Source: Ruminococcus sp. (lineage in GTDB: Bacteria; Bacillota; Clostridia; Oscillospirales; Ruminococcaceae). From it: a stretch of 64,000 nt of DNA. A program made the position numbers and the translations under genes. The notes under the pieces were generated by a model that was not told the origin of the DNA, did no database searches, and saw only the letters and a program-made list of their open reading frames with translations. Below, piece by piece: positions 35,312 to 44,216 of the stretch (the first letter of the stretch is position 1; every line of letters begins with the position of its first letter). The stretch spans positions 1 to 64,000 of the forward strand of contig JAFRXL010000001.1 of assembly GCA_017441505.1 (NCBI GenBank). Direction: 5' to 3'.

Positions 35312-35566
35312 ATGCATTATTTAGCTTTAATGACTCTTTATAATGACAGGTATGACAACATCTGGGACGCTTTACGTGCGGGAGATAATTCACTGAAAGC
35401 GATCATGCTCATCTGTCTGGTGACTGTATTGCTTATAATCAGTGCTGTCAGTGTATCAAGCCAAAAGAGTCAGGACGAAAAAGAGGAAATTGAGACAGTT
35501 ATGGCAGGTGTGAATACTGTCAATGACGAGGACAGCAGAAATAATGAACAAATGGGGCATATCTGA
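35312..35566 (+). CDS. Small single-TM protein, unknown
   Basis: 84 residues: one hydrophobic segment (about 29-48, AIMLICLVTVLLIISAVSV) and a charged tail. A modest RBS (GAGGGATCGGG) precedes the ATG. It sits 20 bp after the two-TM gene. No family recognised; may be lineage-specific. Confidence 0.55.
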   Translation: MHYLALMTLYNDRYDNIWDALRAGDNSLKAIMLICLVTVLLIISAVSVSSQKSQDEKEEIETVMAGVNTVNDEDSRNNEQMGHI

Positions 35567-35634
35567 AACGATCAGATCTTAGAATGAATGTTTTAGCATT
35601 TATCACAGTAATATAAAGGAGGCTGGAGATAATA

Positions 35635-36588
35635 ATGGCGGAACAAAAGAATAAACCCAGAGTGCTCGCTGTTGTAGGACCTACAGCCTCCGGCAAAACA
35701 GGTCTTGGAGTTGAGCTTGCAAAGCTCTATGGCGGAGAAGTTATCTCCGCCGACTCCATGCAGATATACAAAGGGATGGATATTGCCTCGGCAAAACCTA
35801 CAGTTGCAGAGATGCAGGGCATACCGCATCATCTTATCGATTTTCTCGATAGAGGTGTGACCTTCAGTGCGGCAGATTATGTAAAACTTGCAAATGAAAA
35901 GATCAAGGATGTACTCAGCAGAGGAAAAATGCCTGTCATAGTGGGCGGAACCGGTCTTTATGTAGACTCCCTGCTGGAAAATGTCAAGTTTTCAGAAGGC
36001 GGCAGCGATGAAGCTTACCGTGAAAAACTCAGGAAATATGCAGAAGAGAAGGGGAATGAAGCTCTTCATCAGATGCTTGCTGATGCTGATCCGGAAGCCG
36101 CTGCTGCCATACATCCGAATAACCTTGTGCGAGTTATAAGAGCACTGGAAGTGTGCCATGTTACAGGAAGAAAGTTCAGCGAATTAAAGGCTGAGAGCCG
36201 CAGTATAGAAAGTCCTTACGACAGCCTTATACTGGGACTTAATTATGAGGACAGAAGCGTCCTTTACGACCGCATCGACCGGCGTGTGGACATAATGGTG
36301 GAAAACGGACTTATCGATGAAGCAAGAGAGCTTTGGAACGAGAGCGGAATGGCTACAGCAGCCAATGCGATCGGCTTCAAAGAGTTTATTCCGTATTTCA
36401 GCGGAGAAGCTTCTCTTGAAGACTGTATAAGCAAAGTCAAGCAGGAAACTCGTCATTATGCTAAAAGACAGTTGACGTGGTTTAGGAAAAATCAACGGAT
36501 TCAGTGGATTATTTTAGCTGAATTTGATAAATTGTATGAAATTTTAGAAAAATCTAAAAAATGTATAGCAAATTATTGGAAGATATGA
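35635..36588 (+). CDS. miaA: tRNA dimethylallyltransferase
   Basis: 317 residues. It transfers the dimethylallyl group to A37 of tRNAs reading UNN codons, making the substrate of MiaB. P-loop VVGPTASGKTG (about 13-23), DSMQIYKGMDIASAKPT, PVIVGGTGLYV and RHYAKRQLTWFR. Normal length. It lies directly before hfq, as in many bacteria, and the hfq promoter overlaps its stop codon. Confidence 0.96.
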   Translation: MAEQKNKPRVLAVVGPTASGKTGLGVELAKLYGGEVISADSMQIYKGMDIASAKPTVAEMQGIPHHLIDFLDRGVTFSAADYVKLANEKIKDVLSRGKMPVIVGGTGLYVDSLLENVKFSEGGSDEAYREKLRKYAEEKGNEALHQMLADADPEAAAAIHPNNLVRVIRALEVCHVTGRKFSELKAESRSIESPYDSLILGLNYEDRSVLYDRIDRRVDIMVENGLIDEARELWNESGMATAANAIGFKEFIPYFSGEASLEDCISKVKQETRHYAKRQLTWFRKNQRIQWIILAEFDKLYEILEKSKKCIANYWKI

Positions 36589-36594
36589 TATAAT
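36586..36594 (+). promoter_or_regulatory. Extended -10 promoter of hfq
   Basis: TGATATAAT: an extended -10 overlapping the miaA TGA stop. The -35 is weak. Confidence 0.6.
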
Positions 36595-36662
36595 GTATTG
36601 TGTGTATTTCCGCATAAGTGCAGAAATGTTGGACATAAGTAATTTCAGATAGGAGAAGATGT

Positions 36663-36902
36663 ATGAACAAGACGATCAATCTTCAGGACGTTTTCCTGAA
36701 TCAATGCAGAAAAGACAGAATAATGGTCACAATAATCCTTACAAATGGTTTCCAGTTCAAGGGAATGGTAAGAGGATTCGACAGCTATGTTGCTATATTT
36801 GACTGCGAAGGAAAACAGCAGTTAGTATATAAACACGCTATCTCAACAATAATACCTGCAAGAGCAGTGTCTATACTCGACGCATCAGAAAAAAGCGAAT
36901 AA
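36663..36902 (+). CDS. hfq: RNA chaperone Hfq
   Basis: 79 residues, the compact Gram-positive form. Sm1 motif in [24 protein letters not shown] and [15 protein letters not shown]; Sm2 in [14 protein letters not shown]. It forms a hexameric ring that binds small RNAs and mRNAs. It lacks the long disordered tail of proteobacterial Hfq. RBS AGGAGA. Confidence 0.96.
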   Translation: MNKTINLQDVFLNQCRKDRIMVTIILTNGFQFKGMVRGFDSYVAIFDCEGKQQLVYKHAISTIIPARAVSILDASEKSE

Positions 36903-36912
36903 GGTGATCTGA

Positions 36913-38181
36913 ATGCACTTTACTAAATCGGAAGGCAGTGCCATGGTCAAGATACTGCGGAATATGGTGCTTGTCCTATTCCTTGTGGTAGCTGTCAGCA
37001 TTGTTTATAACTTCCGCAACAGGGAAAGTGATACTGTAAGTGCTCTGATCTCGGAAGCTACCGCTTCGGTCGAGTTCAAGGGCGTTTTCATAAGGGATGA
37101 AACACCTGTATCTGCAAAAGGCAGCGGAGTTCTGAATTATAAGATCTCCGACGGCGGCAAGATCGGTAAGGGTACTATCATCGCTCAGGTCTATAGCAGC
37201 GAAGAGCAGATAAGTATAAACCGTGAGATAGACAAGCTCAATAAGGAGCTTGAAGTCCTTAAAAAGATACAGAATCCGGGAACTCAGGAATCTGTACAGC
37301 CAGGAAGCCTTTCAGGTTCTATAGAGGAGAATTACAGGGATTTCATACTGTGCCGTGACAGGCAGGATCACAGCGGTATAGATGTCGCTAAGGAGAATCT
37401 GCTCGTCCAGATGAGTACCTACCAGATAATTACCGGAGAGGTCAAGGATTTCAGCGAGGAGATAGCCTCAATAAATAGTCAGCTCGATGAGCTCCGCCGC
37501 AGGTCTTCTGCTCCGGTAGACAAGGTCGTATCCGATACCTCTGCCTACTTTGTCAGCTATTGCGACGGCTATGAGGACAAGCTCAGCAGTAAGACCCTCG
37601 ATAAGCTTACTATCGCTCAGATAAATGAGATAACAGATAATAAGGATGTCAGCGGCAGTAAAGTCGGAAAGCTCATAGACGGCTACTGCTGGTATCTCGC
37701 AGGTGTTGTTGATAACAGCAGAAAAGAATACCATATTGGTGCGAATGTAAAAATAAAGATAGCTTCTTCTGCCGATGTGTTCGATGCTACTATATATGAT
37801 GTCCGTGATGAAGGAGATGCTTCAAACAGCATCATTATCCTTTCCTGCGATCAGTTCAGCTATGACCTCGTTCAGCACAGAACTGAAAAGGTAGAGCTTA
37901 TACGTGGAGATTTCCGTGGACTTAAAGTTCCGAGAGAAGCTATAAGATTCATCGATTACAGCGATCTTCCCGACAGCGTCAAGGAAACAGGAAAAGAGAA
38001 CGATGAGGATAGGTCCTATAAGGGCGTGTATATACGCAAGGGCGAACAGATAGAATTCAAGAAGATCGACGTTATCTATGAGGGCAGCGATTACGTTCTC
38101 TCTAAGATATATGAAGATGATAAAAGCTATCTTGCACTGTATGACGATATTTTGTTGGAAGGTGTTGATAACGGTGAGTGA
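36913..38181 (+). CDS. HlyD/membrane-fusion-like protein
   Basis: 422 residues with one N-terminal membrane segment (about 15-35), a lipoyl-like beta segment (VSAKGSGVLNYKISDGGKIGKGTIIAQV), coiled coil (about 95-200) and beta-barrel-like C-terminal part. The layout matches HlyD-type adaptors, but no ABC exporter is next to it. It precedes yggS, sepF and ylmH, so it may act in envelope or division work (inference). RBS AAGGTG, ATG at 36913. It ends overlapping the yggS start. Confidence 0.8.
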   Translation: MHFTKSEGSAMVKILRNMVLVLFLVVAVSIVYNFRNRESDTVSALISEATASVEFKGVFIRDETPVSAKGSGVLNYKISDGGKIGKGTIIAQVYSSEEQISINREIDKLNKELEVLKKIQNPGTQESVQPGSLSGSIEENYRDFILCRDRQDHSGIDVAKENLLVQMSTYQIITGEVKDFSEEIASINSQLDELRRRSSAPVDKVVSDTSAYFVSYCDGYEDKLSSKTLDKLTIAQINEITDNKDVSGSKVGKLIDGYCWYLAGVVDNSRKEYHIGANVKIKIASSADVFDATIYDVRDEGDASNSIIILSCDQFSYDLVQHRTEKVELIRGDFRGLKVPREAIRFIDYSDLPDSVKETGKENDEDRSYKGVYIRKGEQIEFKKIDVIYEGSDYVLSKIYEDDKSYLALYDDILLEGVDNGE

Positions 38182-38860
38182 CGGATTCAGCTATATTGAC
38201 GAGAATCTTCGCCGTATCAGGGACAATGTCTCTGAAGCTATGGATAAATACAGAAATGCCGGAGATATAGTACGCATCATGGCGGTAACAAAAACGGTTC
38301 CGCCGGAAGCTGTAAATCATGCTATCGGACTCGGCATCGATCTGCTTGGTGAAAACCGTGTGCAGGAATACCAGTCTAAAGCAGATAAATACGATAAAAG
38401 TGCAGAAGTGCAGTTTATCGGGCATTTACAGACAAATAAAGTAAAGTATATAATCGGTTCTGTCAGCATGATACAGTCGGTAGACAGCTTTAAGCTCGCT
38501 CAGGAGATAGACCGTATCTCAAAGAATAAAGACCTTGTTACGGACGTTCTCTGTGAGGTGAACATCGGCGGTGAGGACTCTAAAAGCGGAGTTAGTCCGG
38601 ATGCTCTAAAAGAGCTTATGGATCAGATGTCAGAACTTGAAAATATAAAGTTAAGAGGTCTTATGACTATCCCTCCTCCGTGGGACAGCGATCTGTTCCT
38701 TGGAAGGATGCAGGAACTCTATAATAAATATGCAGACGAAAAGTCTTTCGATGTGCTGTCTATGGGTATGACCCATGATTACGCAGAGGCGGTAAAGTAC
38801 GGCTCTACGCTTGTACGTATCGGAACAGGTCTTTTCGGTGCAAGAGATTACAGCAAATAA
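38174..38860 (+). CDS. yggS: YggS family PLP homeostasis protein
   Basis: 228 residues, a stand-alone PLP-binding TIM barrel like the N-terminal domain of alanine racemase. PLP lysine in IMAVTKTVPPE; GENRVQEY, FIGHLQTNK, LSMGMTHDYAEAV and TLVRIGTGLFG follow. It buffers PLP rather than catalysing a reaction. The GTG start at 38174 overlaps the previous stop by 8 bp (GTGAGTGA), so translation is coupled; the longer reading frame to 38078 lies within the HlyD-like gene. Confidence 0.93.
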   Translation: MSDGFSYIDENLRRIRDNVSEAMDKYRNAGDIVRIMAVTKTVPPEAVNHAIGLGIDLLGENRVQEYQSKADKYDKSAEVQFIGHLQTNKVKYIIGSVSMIQSVDSFKLAQEIDRISKNKDLVTDVLCEVNIGGEDSKSGVSPDALKELMDQMSELENIKLRGLMTIPPPWDSDLFLGRMQELYNKYADEKSFDVLSMGMTHDYAEAVKYGSTLVRIGTGLFGARDYSK

Positions 38861-38963
38861 CTCACAGCGGATGCTGATAACAGCACGGAATATCCCGCAT
38901 TTGTTCCGGTGCATAAATAGCAGAAATATAAAAATATAAACAGTGCGGAGAATGGAGTAAAAA

Positions 38964-39446
38964 ATGAAACTATTCGAGAATATCAAGGAGTTCTTCTTCG
39001 CTCCTGAAGAAGACGATTTCGATCAGGCTGATGTGCCTGTACGCCACACAAGCAGCGAACATCAAAGCTTCCGTCCTACAGACTCAGATGAAACTTCATC
39101 TTCTTCCGAAAGCTCTATCAGCAGCGGAAGCAGCAGAAGAAATAAGGTAGTTAATATCCAGACTACTGCTCAGCTTCAGGTAGTCCTCGTTAAGCCTTCT
39201 GCATTCACAGATGCAAAGCAGATCGCTGACCACCTCATCGCTAAGAAGACTGTCGTTCTTAACCTTGAAACTGCTTCTCCGGAGAATAAGAGAAGAATTA
39301 TCGATTTCCTCGTTGGTGTGGCTTATGCAAACGGCGGAAGCCTCAAGCCTGTAGCTAATCTCACATATATCATTACTCCATACAACGTTGGCTTCATCGG
39401 TGAAGACCTCGTTGGCGAGCTTGAAAATAACGGCGTATTCATCTGA
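38964..39446 (+). CDS. sepF: Cell division protein SepF
   Basis: 160 residues: amphipathic membrane-binding N-terminus (MKLFENIKEFFF), acidic/Ser-rich linker (about 12-55), and the C-terminal SepF fold (VLVKPSAFTDAKQIADHLIA to the end). It bundles FtsZ filaments and tethers them to the membrane. Neighbours yggS, ylmH and divIVA are the usual Gram-positive context. Confidence 0.95.
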   Translation: MKLFENIKEFFFAPEEDDFDQADVPVRHTSSEHQSFRPTDSDETSSSSESSISSGSSRRNKVVNIQTTAQLQVVLVKPSAFTDAKQIADHLIAKKTVVLNLETASPENKRRIIDFLVGVAYANGGSLKPVANLTYIITPYNVGFIGEDLVGELENNGVFI

Positions 39447-40204
39447 TGAACGAGCCGGAGGATAAGCTCTTTTACGCAAGACTCAGCGATATGCTGAGCA
39501 GATGCGAAAGAGACTGCTGTGCTCAGTTCTCTTCATTTCTTGACGAGCGTCAGTGTGCTCTTGCCGAAGAGTGGTGCTCAAGGAACAGGGGAGAACTCTG
39601 CTCTGTGCTCTGGGGCGGGTATCCCGATGCAAGACGCAGGATGCTGGCGATATATCCGGAGTATTGTCAGGAATATATCCTCGATGAGTTCCCCATGCGG
39701 TGCGTGACCTTTTCGTTCCGCAAGGAGGATAAGCTCACTCATCGTGACCTTCTCGGCACTTTCATGGGAATGATGCTGAAAAGAGACACGATAGGCGATA
39801 TTATCGTCGCAGAGGGAGCTGCACAGACTTTTGTTACCGATGTAGCGGCAAAAGTCATAACAGGTTCTGTTTCAAAAGTCGGAAGAGTGGGCGTTAAAGT
39901 CAGCGATGACCGCCCCTTTGAACTTGAACTGAAACAGGAGTTTGAGGATATAAAGGGTACTGTTGCTTCAATGCGGCTCGACTGCATAGTCAGTCTTGCA
40001 GCAAAGGTGAGCCGTGAAAATGCCGCAAGGCTGATCCGCTCTGAAAAGGTCGATATAAACCACTTTACCGCTTCATCCGTTTCGGCGGAGCTCCGTGAAG
40101 GAGATGTGCTCTCAATAAGAGGAAGCGGAAGATTTATTTTGTCTGGTATTGACGGCGAAACGAAAAAAGGCCGTATACACATTAATCTTCGTAAATATAT
40201 TTAG
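39446..40204 (+). CDS. ylmH: YlmH family S4-domain RNA-binding protein
   Basis: 252 residues. N-terminal region typical of YlmH, an internal LLGTFMGMMLKRDTIGDI motif, and a C-terminal S4 domain (LDCIVSLAAKVSRENAARLIRSEKVDIN). YlmH has been linked to cell division by location and more recently to ribosome-associated quality control (family knowledge). Its start overlaps the sepF stop by 1 bp. Confidence 0.93.
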   Translation: MNEPEDKLFYARLSDMLSRCERDCCAQFSSFLDERQCALAEEWCSRNRGELCSVLWGGYPDARRRMLAIYPEYCQEYILDEFPMRCVTFSFRKEDKLTHRDLLGTFMGMMLKRDTIGDIIVAEGAAQTFVTDVAAKVITGSVSKVGRVGVKVSDDRPFELELKQEFEDIKGTVASMRLDCIVSLAAKVSRENAARLIRSEKVDINHFTASSVSAELREGDVLSIRGSGRFILSGIDGETKKGRIHINLRKYI

Positions 40205-40216
40205 AGGTGAATTGAA

Positions 40217-40768
40217 ATGATAACTTCAAAAGACGTAAGAAATAAAAGATTTGAAAAGGCTGCTTTCGGTTATAAGCAGGAGGAAATTGATGAATTCTTC
40301 CAGCAGCTTGAGGCAGAGCTCGACGAAATGGAGAGAGAACGTGCTGAGGCTAACAATAAGATACAGGTTCTTGCTGATAAGGTAAGAGAGTATATGCGTG
40401 ATGAGGACGCTCTCAAGGACGCTCTTCTCGGTGCTCAGAAGCAGGGACATCAGGTAATCAGCGAGGCTAACGAAAAGGCTGACCAGATCATCGCTGAGGC
40501 TCAGGCTAAGGCTGACGCTCTTGAGGATGAGGCTGTACGTCAGCACGCAGAGGCTATGGAGCGTAACCGTCAGGAGATCGCTAAGGAAAAAGAAGCTCTT
40601 ATCGAAGCTCAGCAGCAGGTAGCTGATTTCAAGAAGAGCCTCTTCGATATGTATAAGAGCCACCTTGAACTTATTTCTTCTATGCCTGAAACATTTGACG
40701 ATGTCGACGGTGCTGAGCCTCAGACAGCAGAGGAGATCGCTGCTGCTATCGCTTCAGAAGAAGAATAA
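40217..40768 (+). CDS. divIVA: DivIVA domain protein
   Basis: 183 residues: the N-terminal membrane-curvature binding part (MITSKDVRNKRFEKAAFGYKQEEIDEFFQQLE) and a long coiled coil (about 30-155) with an acidic tail. DivIVA marks poles and septa and recruits division or sporulation factors. RBS AGGTG; 12 bp after ylmH. Confidence 0.95.
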   Translation: MITSKDVRNKRFEKAAFGYKQEEIDEFFQQLEAELDEMERERAEANNKIQVLADKVREYMRDEDALKDALLGAQKQGHQVISEANEKADQIIAEAQAKADALEDEAVRQHAEAMERNRQEIAKEKEALIEAQQQVADFKKSLFDMYKSHLELISSMPETFDDVDGAEPQTAEEIAAAIASEEE

Positions 40769-40816
40769 ACCGGAATCCTGCACTGGAAGGTGCGATATAT
40801 AAGTTTAAATCGTTTG

Positions 40817-40853
40817 AAAGGAGGATCCCCTATAAGGTCGTTTACGGGGGATC
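40817..40853 (+). promoter_or_regulatory. Unusual ileS ribosome-binding region with intervening hairpin
   Basis: A full Shine-Dalgarno (AAAGGAGG, 40817-40824) is 37 bp before the ileS ATG. Between them lies a 7-bp stem (GATCCCC 40824-40830 with GGGGATC 40847-40853). If folded, it would bring the AAAGGAG to about 8 nt from the ATG. Confidence 0.5.
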
Positions 40854-40861
40854 ATGGAAAA

Positions 40862-43639
40862 ATGGCACAGGATTATAATAATACCTTAAATTTACCGAAA
40901 ACCGAATTCCCTATGAGGGGAAATCTTCCTAAGAGAGAGCCTGAAACTCTTGAAAAATGGGAAAGTCAGCGTCTGTATTATAAGATGATCGAGAAGAATA
41001 AGGGCAAGACTCCTTATATCCTTCACGATGGACCGCCTTATGCTAACGGTGATATTCACCTTGGTCATGCTCTTAATAAGTCCCTCAAGGATTTTATCGT
41101 AAAGTATAAGAATATGAGCGGATTCTGTGCCCCATACGTTCCTGGCTGGGACACTCACGGACTTCCGATCGAGCTGAAAGCTATGAAGACTATCGGCGTC
41201 AAGGACGGTGCTATCTCGCCGACAGCCCTCAGAAAGCACTGCCGTGAGTATGCTATGACTCAGGTCGCAAACCAGATGAAAGGCTTCAAGAGGATCGGTT
41301 CTCTTGGAGATTACGACTATCCATACCTCACACTCCGTCCTGAATACGAAGCAAGACAGGTAGAGGTATTCGGAGAAATGGCTAAGAGAGGCTATATGTA
41401 CAAGGGATTAAAGCCGGTTTACTGGTGCCCTGACTGTAATACTGCCCTCGCTGAGGCTGAGATAGAGTATTCAAACGATCCTTGCTACTCTATCTATGTT
41501 AAATTCAACGTTACTGATGACAAGGGTATCTTCACAGGTCTCGGTCTTGACCTCTCAAAGATATACTTCGTTATCTGGACTACTACAACTTGGACTATCC
41601 CGGGCAACCTTGCTATATGCCTTGGCCCTGAGTATAACTATACCCTCGTTCACGTTGGCGATGAGTACTACGTTATGGCTGAGGAGCTCGTGAAGACTAC
41701 TATGGAGACTGCCGGTATCACTGAGTATACTACAGAGCATATCTTCACAGGTGCTGAACTTGAAGGCATGAAGACAAAGCATCCTCTCTATGACCGTCCG
41801 TCACCGATCATCGTCGGCGACCATGTAACTCTCGAAAGCGGTACAGGATGCGTTCATACAGCTCCTGGCTACGGTGTAGAGGACTTTGAGGTCTGCAAGA
41901 AATATGATGACATCGGCATCATCGTATGTGTTGACGCAAAGGGCCGTCAGACTGCTGAAGCCGGCGAAATTGAAGGTCTTGATACTGATGAGGCTAACAA
42001 GGCTATCGCTGCAAAGCTCACAGAGCTTGGAGCTATGCTCGCTACTCAGAAGATCGTTCACCAGTATCCACACTGCTGGAGATGCAACAGCCCTATCATC
42101 TACAGAGCTACAGAGCAGTGGTTCTGCTCAGTAAACGGATTCAAGGACGAAGCTGTAAAGGCTATAGAGAGCGTTAAGTGGATCCCTGAGTGGGGCGAGG
42201 ACCGTATAAAAGGCATGGTCCGTGACAGAAGTGACTGGTGTATCTCTCGTCAGAGAACATGGGGCGTTCCGATACCTGTTATCTACTGTAAGGACTGCGG
42301 CAAGCCGATATTCAATGACGAGACTATCAAGGCTATCGCTGAACTTTTCCGCAAGGAAGGCTCAGACGCATGGTGGGAGAAGGATGCTTCCGAGTTCATC
42401 CCTTCAACTGTAAAATGCGACTGCGGATGCGGCGAGTTCACTAAAGAATACGACATCATGGACGTTTGGTTCGACAGCGGTGTTTCTCATGCTTCTGTTA
42501 TGGAAGGCGAGGACTTCCCAAGCCTTACATGGCCGGCTGACCTCTATCTTGAAGGTGCTGACCAGTACAGAGGCTGGTTCCAGTCATCACTCCTTACTTC
42601 CGTTGTATTTAAGGGAACTGCTCCATACAAGGCTGTCTGCACTCACGGTTGGGTAGTTGACGGCGAGGGCAAGACAATGCACAAGTCCCTCGGAAACGGT
42701 ATTGCTCCGGACGAGATCATAAATCAGTACGGTGCTGATATTCTCCGCCTTTGGGTAGCTTCTTCAGACTACCACAGCGATATAAGAATGTCCAAGCCGA
42801 TACTCAGTCAGCTTTCTGACGCATATAAGAAAATAAGAAATACAGCTCGTTTCATTCTCGGTAACCTCGGAAACGGTGCAGGATTTGATCCTGATAAGGA
42901 CAGCGTTTCTGATGATAAGTTCACAGAGCTTGATAAATGGGCTCTCATGAAGCTGGATGCTCTTATTGAAAAGGTGAACGAAGGCTACAATGCATTCGAT
43001 TTCCACATCGCATTCCACGCTATACATAATTTCTGCGTTATAGATATGTCTAACTTCTATCTTGATATTATCAAGGACCGACTCTACTGCGAGAAGGAGG
43101 ATTCAGAGCTCCGCCGTTCTGCACAGACCGCTATGTATCGCATACTCAGTGCTCTTGCAAGACTTGCAGCTCCTATCATCTCTTTCACAGCTGAGGAGAT
43201 ATGGCAGTTTATGCCTCATACTTCTGCTGACGATAAGGAGAGCGTATTCCTCAACCAGATGCCAGAGAAGTCCGGCATAGAGTTCAGCACAGAGTTCGTT
43301 GACAAGTGGAACTTCATCTATGACACAAGAATCGCTGTTAACAAGGTTCTTGAGGACGCAAGAAATGAAAAACTCATCGGTAAGTCACTTGAAGCTAAGA
43401 TAATCATCAAGAGCTCAGATGCCGACTATGATAAGTTCACTGCACTTGCTGACCACCTCGCTGAGATACTCATTGTTTCAGGAGTTGAAGTTGAGAAGTC
43501 CGGAAGCGAAACTTCATTTGAAGTTGCAAAGGCTGACGGCGAGAAGTGCGAACGCTGCTGGTGCTACTCAAAGTATGTTGGAACAAATCACGATCATCCA
43601 ACACTCTGCGAGAGATGTGCTATGGCTATTGAAGTATAA
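40862..43639 (+). CDS. ileS: Isoleucyl-tRNA synthetase
   Basis: 925 residues from the ATG at 40862 (MAQDYNNTLNLPKTEFPMRG). Class I aaRS: HIGH-type motif GDIHLGHA, the signature loop KTMHKSLGNG, editing domain between them, and a C-terminal zinc finger (CERCWCYSK to CERC). It charges tRNA-Ile. The 92 bp after divIVA are too short for a T-box leader and show none, so it is probably transcribed with divIVA. In-frame codons to 40790 lack a good start. Confidence 0.96.
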   Translation: MAQDYNNTLNLPKTEFPMRGNLPKREPETLEKWESQRLYYKMIEKNKGKTPYILHDGPPYANGDIHLGHALNKSLKDFIVKYKNMSGFCAPYVPGWDTHGLPIELKAMKTIGVKDGAISPTALRKHCREYAMTQVANQMKGFKRIGSLGDYDYPYLTLRPEYEARQVEVFGEMAKRGYMYKGLKPVYWCPDCNTALAEAEIEYSNDPCYSIYVKFNVTDDKGIFTGLGLDLSKIYFVIWTTTTWTIPGNLAICLGPEYNYTLVHVGDEYYVMAEELVKTTMETAGITEYTTEHIFTGAELEGMKTKHPLYDRPSPIIVGDHVTLESGTGCVHTAPGYGVEDFEVCKKYDDIGIIVCVDAKGRQTAEAGEIEGLDTDEANKAIAAKLTELGAMLATQKIVHQYPHCWRCNSPIIYRATEQWFCSVNGFKDEAVKAIESVKWIPEWGEDRIKGMVRDRSDWCISRQRTWGVPIPVIYCKDCGKPIFNDETIKAIAELFRKEGSDAWWEKDASEFIPSTVKCDCGCGEFTKEYDIMDVWFDSGVSHASVMEGEDFPSLTWPADLYLEGADQYRGWFQSSLLTSVVFKGTAPYKAVCTHGWVVDGEGKTMHKSLGNGIAPDEIINQYGADILRLWVASSDYHSDIRMSKPILSQLSDAYKKIRNTARFILGNLGNGAGFDPDKDSVSDDKFTELDKWALMKLDALIEKVNEGYNAFDFHIAFHAIHNFCVIDMSNFYLDIIKDRLYCEKEDSELRRSAQTAMYRILSALARLAAPIISFTAEEIWQFMPHTSADDKESVFLNQMPEKSGIEFSTEFVDKWNFIYDTRIAVNKVLEDARNEKLIGKSLEAKIIIKSSDADYDKFTALADHLAEILIVSGVEVEKSGSETSFEVAKADGEKCERCWCYSKYVGTNHDHPTLCERCAMAIEV

Positions 43640-43654
43640 AATTATGAATATATT

Positions 43655-43679
43655 GCCTGCTGCTTAAAATGCGGCAGGC
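43655..43679 (+). terminator. Terminator-like hairpin after ileS
   Basis: A 9-bp stem gcctgctgc with gcggcaggc (one G-T pair) and 7-nt loop, followed by a modest T-rich stretch. Some read-through into lspA is likely. Confidence 0.65.
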
Positions 43680-43706
43680 GTATTATTTGATTGAAAGGAT
43701 ATTGTT

Positions 43707-44216
43707 TTGGGAGCTATACTGATCGCTGTAATGATCGCTGCACTAATCGGTGTGGATCAGATCATAAAATACTGGGCAGTCCATACTCTTGAGCCGAAGG
43801 GGACTATGGAATTCATCCACTTCGGCAGCTTTAAGGTCTTTGACCTCACCTATCTTGAGAACCGTGGTGCTATATTCGGCAGTATGTCCGGACAGCGTTG
43901 GTTTCTGATAGGTTTCACCTGCATCGCTCTTATCTCTGGTATCATCGCACTCATATACCTGCGGAAACGCTCTAAATTGCTGAATATCGCAATCACACTT
44001 TTCATAGCAGGAGGCATCGGCAACTTTATCGACCGTGTGCGTTATGGCTATGTAGTGGATATGTTTGAACTGAAACTGTTCAAATTTGCTATATTCAATT
44101 TTGCAGATATATGTGTTACGTTCGCTTTTGTGCTGCTCATCATCTACGGTATCTTCATCGATCCTAAGATAGAGGCTGAAAAGAAAAAGCTGGAAAAGGC
44201 GGAGTCAAATGAGTGA
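43707..44216 (+). CDS. lspA: Lipoprotein signal peptidase (signal peptidase II)
   Basis: 169 residues with four membrane segments. Catalytic aspartates 109 (GNFIDRVRYGYVVDMF) and 134 (FNFADI) are present, as are LIGVDQIIKYW and ENRGAIFG. It removes signal peptides of prolipoproteins, such as those encoded at 27.0, 28.1 and 59.0 kb. TTG start at 43707 with AAAGGA 7 bp upstream. It overlaps the next gene by 8 bp. Confidence 0.95.
   Translation: MGAILIAVMIAALIGVDQIIKYWAVHTLEPKGTMEFIHFGSFKVFDLTYLENRGAIFGSMSGQRWFLIGFTCIALISGIIALIYLRKRSKLLNIAITLFIAGGIGNFIDRVRYGYVVDMFELKLFKFAIFNFADICVTFAFVLLIIYGIFIDPKIEAEKKKLEKAESNE

Noticed and set aside
40769..40861. T-box riboswitch before ileS
   Set aside because: The gap is too short and lacks the T-box sequence and specifier helix.
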